Below, in pieces: positions 4,804 through 12,918 of a stretch of 14,680 nt of DNA. The stretch is from the NCBI GenBank assembly GCA_964535315.1, contig CAZHTS010000106.1:1-14680 (forward strand). The letters are read 5' to 3'. Below the pieces are notes generated by a model that was not told where the DNA came from, did no database searches, and saw nothing but the letters and a program-made list of their open reading frames with translations. Positions within the stretch are counted from its first letter, which is position 1. The number at the start of each line of letters is the position of its first letter. Position numbers and translations under genes: made by a program. This DNA comes from CAZHTS01 sp964535315 (GTDB taxonomy: Bacteria; Chloroflexota; Anaerolineae; Anaerolineales; Anaerolineaceae).

Positions 4804-5847
4804 ATGGTAGACGAGAACAGTATTATGGAACAGATCGCCAGCATCGAACAGGATGCCCTGTCCGCCCTGCATTCCGTGCAGGACGAGACCGGCTTGCAGA
4901 CCTGGCGCGTCGCTCATCTCGGACGCAGCGCCCCGGTGATGCAGCTCTTCACCAACATCGGGCAGGTGCCCAAAGATCTGCGCCCGCTGGTCGGGCAGCG
5001 CGCCAATCAGGCCAAACAGGCCCTGGAAACCGCCCTGTCCACCCACAGCGAAGCGATCAAGCAGGCCACCCTGGCGCGCACCCTCAGCCAGGAACAGGTG
5101 GACGTGACCCTGCCGGGGCGCCTCCCGGCGCACGGCCGCCTGCACATCATCACCCAGACCCTGCGCGATATCTATCGCATCTTCGCCGAGATGGGCTTCC
5201 AGCTCTATCTCTCGCCGGACGTGGAGTCGGACGAATGCAACTTCGAACTGCTCAACATCCCCGCCCATCACCCGGCGCGCGATATGTGGGATACGTTCTA
5301 CACCACCGATCCCAGTGTGCTGCTGCGCACCCACACCTCTCCCGGTCAGATTCGCGCCATGCGCCAGTTTGCCCCCGACCCGATCCGCGTCGTCCTGCCG
5401 GGCATGTGCTACCGCTTCGAGCAGATCAGCGCCCGCTCGGATATTCAGTTCCACCAGGTCGAATTGCTGGCAGTGGGCAAAAACATCACCTTCGGCGACC
5501 TGAAGGGCACGCTGGATGACTTCGCCCGCCGTATGTTCGGCGAGCAGGTGCGCACCCGTTTGCGCCCCTCCTACTTCCCCTTCACCGAGCCGAGCGCCGA
5601 AATGGACGTGGAATGTTTCGTGTGCGGCGGCAAGGGCTGCCCGGTCTGCAAGAACGCCGGCTGGCTCGAAATCCTCGGCTGCGGCATGGTTCACCCGTCG
5701 GTGCTGCGCAACGGCGGTTACGATCCGCGCGAGTATACCGGTTTCGCCGCCGGTATGGGCCCCGGGCGCATTGCCCTGCTGCGCTATCGCATCGGTGATA
5801 TCCGCAATTTCTGGGGAAACGATGTGAGGTTTTTGGAACAATTCTAG
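4804..5847 (+). CDS. pheS: Phenylalanine--tRNA ligase alpha subunit
   Basis: 347 residues from the ATG at 4804, with AGAGG 5 nt upstream; an earlier in-frame ATG at 4765 lacks a good site and lies just after the terminator. PheS carries the aminoacylation site of the alpha2-beta2 enzyme. The N-terminal ~85 residues form the coiled-coil arm that contacts tRNA. Class II motif 2 is seen in GMCYRFEQISARSDIQFHQVE-type sequence (about 200-220). A CxxCGGKGCxxC Cys cluster and GWLEILGCGMVHP follow at about 273-300, as in many bacterial PheS proteins. Motif 3 reads GMGPGRIALLRYRIGDIR near the C-terminus, where the usual GxGxER has Gly instead of Glu before Arg. Length is normal. It is followed after 76 nt by pheT. 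Confidence 0.97.
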   Translation: MVDENSIMEQIASIEQDALSALHSVQDETGLQTWRVAHLGRSAPVMQLFTNIGQVPKDLRPLVGQRANQAKQALETALSTHSEAIKQATLARTLSQEQVDVTLPGRLPAHGRLHIITQTLRDIYRIFAEMGFQLYLSPDVESDECNFELLNIPAHHPARDMWDTFYTTDPSVLLRTHTSPGQIRAMRQFAPDPIRVVLPGMCYRFEQISARSDIQFHQVELLAVGKNITFGDLKGTLDDFARRMFGEQVRTRLRPSYFPFTEPSAEMDVECFVCGGKGCPVCKNAGWLEILGCGMVHPSVLRNGGYDPREYTGFAAGMGPGRIALLRYRIGDIRNFWGNDVRFLEQF

Positions 5848-5923
5848 GTGAGATAGCCAGCCGGGAGATTTTACGAAAACTCTCCGCTCCCATTCTTGCT
5901 GCTCTACCTGTAAGGAGCCCTTT

Positions 5924-8452
5924 ATGAAAATACCTTTATCCTGGTTGAAAGATTACGTCGATATCGATCTCTCACTCGAAGACCTGGCGCGCGCCCTGAC
6001 CATGATCGGCCTCGAAGTAGACGAAGTTCATGTGGTGGGCCTGCCGCTGCCGCAAGACGACCGCCGCGAATTCAAGTTCACCGGCCTGCCCTGGGATCGC
6101 GAAAAATTTGTCGTGGCGCAGATCGATGAGGTCATGCCCCACCCCAACGCCGACCGCCTGACCCTGTGCCGGCTCAACGACGGCGTCCAGGAATGGATCG
6201 TCCTGACCGGCGCCCCCAACCTTTACCCCTACAAGGGCCAGGGGCTGCTGGCGCGCCCGCTCAAGGTGGCCTACGCCCGCGAAGGCGCCCGCCTGTACGA
6301 CGGACACCAGCCCGGCTACGAACTCACCACCCTCAAGCGCGCCAAAATCCGCGGCGTCGAATCGTTCTCGATGGTTTGCTCGGAAAAGGAACTGGGCATC
6401 AGCGACGAACACGAAGGCGTCATCCTGCTGGATGACGACGCCCCCACCGGCGTGCCGCTGGTGGACTACATGGGCGACGCCGTGTTCGATGTTTCCATCC
6501 TGCCCAACATGATCCGCAATGCCTGTGTGGTGGGCGTGGCCCGCGAACTAGCCGCCCTGACCGGCAAAGCGCTGCGCATGCCGCAATGCAGCCGGCCGGC
6601 CGATGGCCCCAGTGTGGTCGGCCAGGTTTCCATTGAAATCAGCAACCCTGCCCTCAACCCACGCTTCGTATTGGGGATGATCTGCGGTTCCGAGTCGCGC
6701 CCCAGCCCCTACTGGGTGCAGCGCCGCCTGCGCCTGGCGGGGATGCGCCCGATTAACGCCGTGGTGGACGCCACCAACTACGTGATGCTCGAACTGGGTC
6801 AGCCGCTGCACGCCTTTGATTACGACGTGCTGGTGCAGCGCGCCGGCGGCAAAGCGCCGGTCATCTCCACCCGCACCGCCCTGCCGGGCGAGCGCCTGAC
6901 CACCCTGGATGGCGCCGACCGCGCCCTCGATCCCTTCACCGTGCTGGTGTGCGACACGGCCGGTTCGCTCTCGATTGCCGGCGTGATGGGCGGCCAGGAA
7001 AGCGAGATCACCGACAGCACCCGCACCATCCTGTTGGAAGGGGCGAGCTGGAACTTCATCAACATCCGCAAGACGGTTTCGTCGCAGCGTCTACAATCCG
7101 AGGCCGGCTACCGCTTCTCGCGCGGCATTCACCCCGCCCTGGCGCCGGCCGGCGTACAGCTCTGCCTGGAGCGTATGGCTGCCTGGGGCGGCGGGCAGAT
7201 TGCCGCCGGGCTGGTGGACGCTTACCCCGCCCCGGTGAACGACCCCACCGTCGCCATCACCCCGGCCGAGGTCACCCGCCTGCTCGGCATTCAACTTTCG
7301 GCAGCAGAAATTGCCGATTTGCTCGGCCGGCTCGAGTTCGCCTGCCGGGTCGAAGGGGACGTGGTCTATGCCTCCACGCCGCCGCATCGCATGGACATCG
7401 GCGAGGATGTCGTCGGCAAGGCCGACCTGATCGAAGAGATTGCCCGCATGTACGGTTACAACCGCATCCCGGCCACCCGCCTTGCAGACAGCCTGCCGCC
7501 GCAGCGCCCCAACCCGTTGGACGCCGAAGAGCGCCTGCGCGACGTGCTCGTCAGCCTCGGGCTGCAAGAGGTCATCACCTATCGCCTGACCACCCCCGAA
7601 CGCGAGGCCCGTTTGCGCCTGCCCGGCGACGCCCCGGACACCACGCCCTACGTGCGCCTGCAAAATCCGATCACCCCCGAGCGCAGTTCGCTGCGTCACA
7701 GTCTGCTGGCTTCGGTGCTCGAGATCCTCGAACGCAACATTCGCCTTTCCGAGCATCTCGCCCTGTTCGAAATCGGACCGATCTTCCTGCCGCAGCCCGG
7801 CCAGCAGCTGCCGCTGGAGGCGCTGCGCGTTGCCATCGCCCTCAGCGGGCAGCGCCTGCAGCCGGCCTGGGATCGTCCCGCCAGCGCCAACTTGGATTTC
7901 TACGATCTCAAGGGCATCGTGGAGGCTTTGCTCGACGCCCTGCATATCGAAGACGTGCGCTACGTGCCGCTGGCCGCGCCGGGGTTCCATCCCGGCAAGT
8001 GCGCCCAATTGCAGCGCGGCGAGCAGGTGTTGGGCGTGTTCGGCGAACTGCACCCGCTGGTCAAGGAACATTACGATTTCGGCGCCGCCCCCGCCCTGGC
8101 CGCAGACCTGGACGCCGGCGCTTTGCTGGCAGCCATCCCGACCCGGCGCGAATCCAGCCCGGTGCCCGTCTTCCCACCGGTTCTGGAAGACATCGCCGTG
8201 ATTGTGGATGAAGACCTGCCCGCCGAAAAGGTGGCGGCGACCATCCGCCAGGGCGGCGGCAAACTGCTGACCGCCATGCGCCTGTTCGACATTTTCCGCG
8301 GCGAACAGATCGGCGCCGGCAAGAAGAGCCTGGCCTACCGCCTGATCTACCAGGCCCCCGACCGCACCCTGACCGACAGCGAGGCCGCCCAGGTACGCCA
8401 GCGCATCATCCGCCGCCTGGAACAGGAACTCGGCGCAAAATTACGCAGTTGA
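5924..8452 (+). CDS. pheT: Phenylalanine--tRNA ligase beta subunit
   Basis: 842 residues, starting MKIPLSWLKDYVDIDL, the usual PheT N-terminus, with TAAGGAG upstream. The beta subunit holds tRNA recognition and editing of mischarged Tyr-tRNA-Phe. Domains in order: B1 (1-40) interrupted by an EMAP-type tRNA-binding OB fold (about 60-180, with KFVVAQIDEVMPHPNADRLT); the B3/B4 editing domain (about 240-405), with H296 in GQPLHAFD and the GVMGGQES and ILLEGASW motifs; the B5 domain (about 440-520, ending in IEEIARMYGYNRIP); the catalytic-like core (about 540-740); and the C-terminal FDX-ACB anticodon-binding domain (about 745-842). It is somewhat longer than the roughly 800 residues usual for the family. 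It is in one operon with pheS under the T-box. Confidence 0.97.
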   Translation: MKIPLSWLKDYVDIDLSLEDLARALTMIGLEVDEVHVVGLPLPQDDRREFKFTGLPWDREKFVVAQIDEVMPHPNADRLTLCRLNDGVQEWIVLTGAPNLYPYKGQGLLARPLKVAYAREGARLYDGHQPGYELTTLKRAKIRGVESFSMVCSEKELGISDEHEGVILLDDDAPTGVPLVDYMGDAVFDVSILPNMIRNACVVGVARELAALTGKALRMPQCSRPADGPSVVGQVSIEISNPALNPRFVLGMICGSESRPSPYWVQRRLRLAGMRPINAVVDATNYVMLELGQPLHAFDYDVLVQRAGGKAPVISTRTALPGERLTTLDGADRALDPFTVLVCDTAGSLSIAGVMGGQESEITDSTRTILLEGASWNFINIRKTVSSQRLQSEAGYRFSRGIHPALAPAGVQLCLERMAAWGGGQIAAGLVDAYPAPVNDPTVAITPAEVTRLLGIQLSAAEIADLLGRLEFACRVEGDVVYASTPPHRMDIGEDVVGKADLIEEIARMYGYNRIPATRLADSLPPQRPNPLDAEERLRDVLVSLGLQEVITYRLTTPEREARLRLPGDAPDTTPYVRLQNPITPERSSLRHSLLASVLEILERNIRLSEHLALFEIGPIFLPQPGQQLPLEALRVAIALSGQRLQPAWDRPASANLDFYDLKGIVEALLDALHIEDVRYVPLAAPGFHPGKCAQLQRGEQVLGVFGELHPLVKEHYDFGAAPALAADLDAGALLAAIPTRRESSPVPVFPPVLEDIAVIVDEDLPAEKVAATIRQGGGKLLTAMRLFDIFRGEQIGAGKKSLAYRLIYQAPDRTLTDSEAAQVRQRIIRRLEQELGAKLRS

Positions 8453-8475
8453 TGGCGTTTAGCGCTTGAATTAAC

Positions 8476-8509
8476 AGGCTGTCCCAAAACTCGAGTTTTG
8501 GGACAGCCT
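8476..8509. terminator. Perfect 34-bp palindrome between convergent genes
   Basis: A perfect palindrome with 17-nt arms (AGGCTGTCCCAAAACTC and its complement), placed between pheT (plus) and the DUF4190 gene (minus). On the plus side it is followed by CGTTTGATTTATCTTC, moderately T-rich. A bidirectional terminator is the simplest reading. The arm GGCTGTCCCAAAA also resembles terminal repeats of some insertion sequences, so it may have come from IS ends joined head to head. Confidence 0.7.
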
Positions 8510-8555
8510 CGTTTGATTTATCTTCTCAAAGACCACGCACTGGCTTTGCTTTAGA

Positions 8556-8882
8556 TCATTGAAAGTTAAACTGAGAGGGATCAAACCCACCGGTAGCCCC
8601 CAATACCAACCCGGCAATGGCATTAATCGCCGATAAAATCAGGACAATGCCGCCCAACACCAGCCCGGCAATCGCCAGACCCTTGCTGGAAGACTTGAGC
8701 CCGAAAAAGCCCAGAATCAGGCTGGCGATTGACATGGGGAAACCACAAATGGGTAATATCCAGGCGCACATACCGAGGATGCCGACGACCAGCGAGGCAA
8801 TTGCCAGCCCTTTGTGATCGGGCTCGTTCACCGGCGGCGGGGGCGCATAGGAATAGGGCGGGGGATAGGGGTTCTCTGACAT
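8556..8882 (-). CDS. Small DUF4190-type membrane protein
   Basis: 108 residues from the ATG at 8882 (AAGGAGA site 5 nt upstream). The N-terminal 20 residues are rich in Pro and Tyr (PYPPPYSYAPPPP). Then two KGLAIAxLVxG repeats (24-35 and 67-77) start hydrophobic segments, about 25-46, 48-62 and 68-98. This arrangement is that of DUF4190 proteins, small inner-membrane proteins of unknown function. The tail is short and polar (GGFDPSQFNFQ). It lies 37 nt after the aldo/keto reductase gene and is last in the kamA operon, before the palindrome at 8476-8509. No function can be assigned. Confidence 0.85.
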   Translation of the reverse strand: MSENPYPPPYSYAPPPPVNEPDHKGLAIASLVVGILGMCAWILPICGFPMSIASLILGFFGLKSSSKGLAIAGLVLGGIVLILSAINAIAGLVLGATGGFDPSQFNFQ

Positions 8883-8919
8883 GTTGTTCTCCTTTTGCAA
8901 TGTAAAATGTAAATAGAAG

Positions 8920-9879
8920 CTATTCGACCGGATCGCCCAGCATGGTCTCGATCTGGTCGAGCACATCCTCGCTCAACTTTTCGGCAGCTTCGGCGGCCAT
9001 CAGGTTCTCGTCCAACTGCTCCAGGCGCGTGGCGCCGGTGATCACGCTGCTGACCTCCTTGCGCCGCAAGATCCAGCCGATGGCCAGTTGCGCGGTAGTA
9101 ATACCCAGTTCCTGCGCCAATCGGGTGAGCTGGCGCACAATCGTAACGCGCTCGGGGGTGATCCGGTCGCGAATCCACTGCATATCCGGCAGGCTGGCGC
9201 GGCTGCCGCTGGGGATGCCTTCATTGTACTTACCGGACAGGATGCCGAAATACAGCGGGCTCCAGGTGGTCAACCCCAGGCCAAATTCCTTGCACAGCGG
9301 GGCCAGCTCCATCTCCACCCGCCTGCGGTGAAACATGTTGTATTGGGGTTGTTCCATGCTCGGCGGCACCAGGTTGAACTGGCGGCAGATGCCATAGGCC
9401 TGCGTCACCTGCGAGGCCTCCCATTCGGACGTGCCCCAATACAAAATCTTACCCTGATGGATTAAATCGTCCATCGTCCGGGCAATCTCCTCGATGGGCG
9501 AATCCGGGTCGAAGCGATGGCAGAAATACAGGTCGAGGTAATCCGTCCCCAAGCGTTTGAGCGAGGCGTGTACCGACTCAAAGATGTGCTTGCGCGACAG
9601 GCCGCGCCCGTTGGGCCCCGGCATGGTCGGCCAGAAAACCTTGCTGGAGATCACCAGCGCCTCGCGCGGCAGGTCGCGAATGCCCAGCCCCATGATGGTT
9701 TCGGCCTGCCCGTTGGCGTACATATCGGCGTTGTCAAAAAAGTTGATTCCCTGGTCGTAGGCGGCGTGTAACAGATCGACAGCGTTTTGCTCGTCGACCT
9801 GGTTGCCAAACGTGACCCAGGCGCCCAGCGAAATCTCGCTGACCTTTAAACCTGAACGACCTAAGCGGCGGTAATGCAT
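8920..9879 (-). CDS. Aldo/keto reductase, voltage-gated K+ channel beta-subunit-like
   Basis: 319 residues, a single (beta/alpha)8 barrel using NADPH. The catalytic tetrad is visible: D49 and Y54 (FFDNADMY), K80 (ISSK) and H121 (YFCH). The N-terminus MHYRRLGRSGLKVSEISLG, LKRLGTDYLDLY (108-118), WGTSEW (about 148) and the cofactor-binding end SSVITGATRLEQLDENL are typical of the AKR6/AKR14-like group that includes potassium-channel beta subunits and YghZ. Start supported by AGAAGGAG upstream. It begins 15 nt after the kamA stop, so the two are very likely co-transcribed. Substrate unknown; the link to lysine metabolism is only by position. Confidence 0.93.
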   Translation of the reverse strand: MHYRRLGRSGLKVSEISLGAWVTFGNQVDEQNAVDLLHAAYDQGINFFDNADMYANGQAETIMGLGIRDLPREALVISSKVFWPTMPGPNGRGLSRKHIFESVHASLKRLGTDYLDLYFCHRFDPDSPIEEIARTMDDLIHQGKILYWGTSEWEASQVTQAYGICRQFNLVPPSMEQPQYNMFHRRRVEMELAPLCKEFGLGLTTWSPLYFGILSGKYNEGIPSGSRASLPDMQWIRDRITPERVTIVRQLTRLAQELGITTAQLAIGWILRRKEVSSVITGATRLEQLDENLMAAEAAEKLSEDVLDQIETMLGDPVE

Positions 9880-9894
9880 ATTTTTCTCCTTCTG

Positions 9895-11232
<1,338 letters not shown>

Positions 11233-11470
11233 AACCTGCTCCTTACAAAATCTTTTTGTTCAGTTTACCGCAAAGGCGCCGGGGCGCAAGCGAATACGTC
11301 AATTTTTAACGCCGTGGAGGATCATGATCCGTCCGGTAGAAACCGGGCCGAAAACGGGCGCTGATCTGCAAGAACATGACTTTATTGTAAGGAAAACCGG
11401 CGAATGGGTCAACTATTGCGCCGGTTCATAGTACTATTAATCCAGGATTGCTTCTGGAGGTGACGGGAGA
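11233..11470. other. Divergent intergenic region between kamA and the phosphatase-like gene
   Basis: 238 nt without a gene. For kamA (minus strand) a weak promoter can be read as TTGCGC (11289 to 11284), a 16-nt spacer, and TAAACT (11267 to 11262); a TTGACG at 11302 to 11297 lacks a matching -10. For the plus-strand gene no good promoter was found. Its leader carries a perfect 8-bp inverted repeat, AACCGGCG (11395-11402) and CGCCGGTT (11419-11426), with a 16-nt spacer. That could be an operator or an mRNA hairpin. All regulatory readings here are tentative. Confidence 0.35.
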
Positions 11471-12757
11471 ATGGAAACGTCTGCGCTGCTTGCACAAATC
11501 TACGCCCGGCGGTTGCCCGGTCTGGACGCCGGCCCGGATGCGGTCTATCCGTACTACGATGGCCTGTCGTTGCTCAATCTGCCAGCCAGTGTATGTCACT
11601 GGCTGGGGGCGCCGCATTTTGGGGCGGCGCCGCCCCTCATTCCCGACCTGCTGAACGCCCTGCCCGGGCCCTACCGGCGCGTCGTACTCTTGCTGGTCGA
11701 TGGACTGGGCTGGCAGTGGCTGGAACGGTATTGCCGGGGTGAGGACGGCGTGAACGGGGCGCAACCCTGGCGCGGCGGGTTGGCGGAGCGGGTGCAGTTC
11801 CCTCTGACCAGCATCTCACCCAGCACCACCTCGGCAGCGCTGACCAGCCTGTGGACCGCCCGACCGCCCGCCGGGCACGGCATCCTGGCCTACGAGGTCT
11901 GGTTGAAGGAATTCAGCGCCATCGCCAACATGCTGACCTACAGCGTGGCCTCTTTTAGCGGCGACGTGGGTGGTCTGCGCCGCGCCGGTTTCGACCCGCA
12001 GACCTTTCTGGGCGTGCCGGTGTTGGGCGCTCACCTGCTGGCAAACGGCGTCCAGCCGTTTGCCTTCCAACACCTCTCCATCTGTAACTCGCTGCTTTCG
12101 CAAATGCTGCTGCCCGGCGTCAACGTCTTGCCGTTTCGCACCCACAGCGACCTGTGGGTCTCGTTACAGCATTGGTTGACCGCGCACGACGAACGGGCTT
12201 ACGCCTATGTCTACCTGGGTGAACTGGACGATTTGATGCACCGGTTTGGGCCCGAAGATGAGCGCGTCTACCTGGAGTTTGCTCTCTTCAGCCTGATGTT
12301 AGAAAAATTTTTATACCAGGCGCGGCGCAACGGCCGGGGCGATACGCTGGTGCTGCTCAGCGCCGATCACGGTCACCTGGCAACGCCGCCGGCGAGCCTG
12401 TGCGACCTGCGCCAGCACCCCGAGGCGCTGTCCGACCTGAGCATGCTGCCCAGCGGTGAGAGCCGCCTGCCTTTCCTCTTCGTCCGCCCGGGGCGCGAGC
12501 AGCATCTACAGACCTGCCTTGAACGTTTCTGGCCGGGGCGGCTCCGGCTGCTTCCAGCGGCCCAGGTAATGGATGGCGGTCTGATGGGCGCGGCCCCATT
12601 TCATCCGGCCTTCTCCGACCGGTTGGGCGATTTCGTGCTGGTCCCGCAGGGCGACGCCCACTGCTGGTGGGCGAACCGTGAGAGTACGCTGCGCGGCCGG
12701 CATGGCGGTCTGAGCGCCATCGAAATGATCGTACCTTTGTGCGGGTGGGTTATTTAA
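11471..12757 (+). CDS. Alkaline phosphatase superfamily protein (type I phosphodiesterase/nucleotide pyrophosphatase-like)
   Basis: 428 residues from the ATG at 11471, with GGAGG and GGGAG sites upstream. The fold is recognised by metal and nucleophile motifs: D77 in VVLLLVDGLG; a Ser/Thr-rich nucleophile segment ISPSTTSAALTSL (115-127, T119 or T120) followed by PPAGHGILAYE; D253/D254 and H257 in GELDDLMHRFG; D299/H300 in LSADHGH; and H411 in GRHGG. Together these fit the two-zinc phosphodiesterase/phosphopentomutase-type superfamily. No signal peptide is visible, so it is probably cytoplasmic. Substrate unknown. It stands alone, with its own terminator right after the stop and kamA running the other way. 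Confidence 0.85.
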   Translation: METSALLAQIYARRLPGLDAGPDAVYPYYDGLSLLNLPASVCHWLGAPHFGAAPPLIPDLLNALPGPYRRVVLLLVDGLGWQWLERYCRGEDGVNGAQPWRGGLAERVQFPLTSISPSTTSAALTSLWTARPPAGHGILAYEVWLKEFSAIANMLTYSVASFSGDVGGLRRAGFDPQTFLGVPVLGAHLLANGVQPFAFQHLSICNSLLSQMLLPGVNVLPFRTHSDLWVSLQHWLTAHDERAYAYVYLGELDDLMHRFGPEDERVYLEFALFSLMLEKFLYQARRNGRGDTLVLLSADHGHLATPPASLCDLRQHPEALSDLSMLPSGESRLPFLFVRPGREQHLQTCLERFWPGRLRLLPAAQVMDGGLMGAAPFHPAFSDRLGDFVLVPQGDAHCWWANRESTLRGRHGGLSAIEMIVPLCGWVI

Positions 12758-12783
12758 CCCGCGACCCGCTGCGCATCTTTTTA
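12741..12783 (+). terminator. Intrinsic terminator overlapping the stop codon
   Basis: Inverted repeat GGGTTA-TT-TAACCC (12747-12760) with an outer GCGGGT/ACCCGC pair (12741-12746 and 12764-12769) and a 3-nt bulge. It is followed by CTTTTT at 12777-12782. The stop codon TAA at 12755-12757 lies inside the stem. Confidence 0.75.
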
Positions 12784-12845
12784 ACGACCCAATAGATAAC
12801 GAACAGTTGTTTTTTTACATCAGGGTCGTTATACTTATTTATACT
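12782..12845 (+). promoter_or_regulatory. Promoter region of the secreted beta-helix gene with an inverted repeat
   Basis: TTGTTT (12807-12812), a 17-nt spacer and TATACT (12830-12835) form a plausible promoter. A perfect 9-bp inverted repeat, TAACGACCC (12782-12790) and GGGTCGTTA (12823-12831), places one arm against the -10 box and the other upstream of the -35. That would suit an operator bound by a dimeric repressor. A second TATACT lies at 12840-12845. The 5' untranslated part (about 12842-12918) has no gene. Confidence 0.5.
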
Positions 12846-12918
12846 CTGGGGGGGCAATCATTGCAGCACACAGAAGTAACATCGTTATCGGTTCTTATCA
12901 GGTCAACGGGAGGAAGCT

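Noticed and set aside
4777..5841. A minus-strand open frame of 354 codons opposite pheS
   Set aside because: Antisense shadow of pheS; no ribosome site of note and no recognisable domain. The same holds for frames opposite or overlapping pheT at 6949-8211 and 7091-8071.
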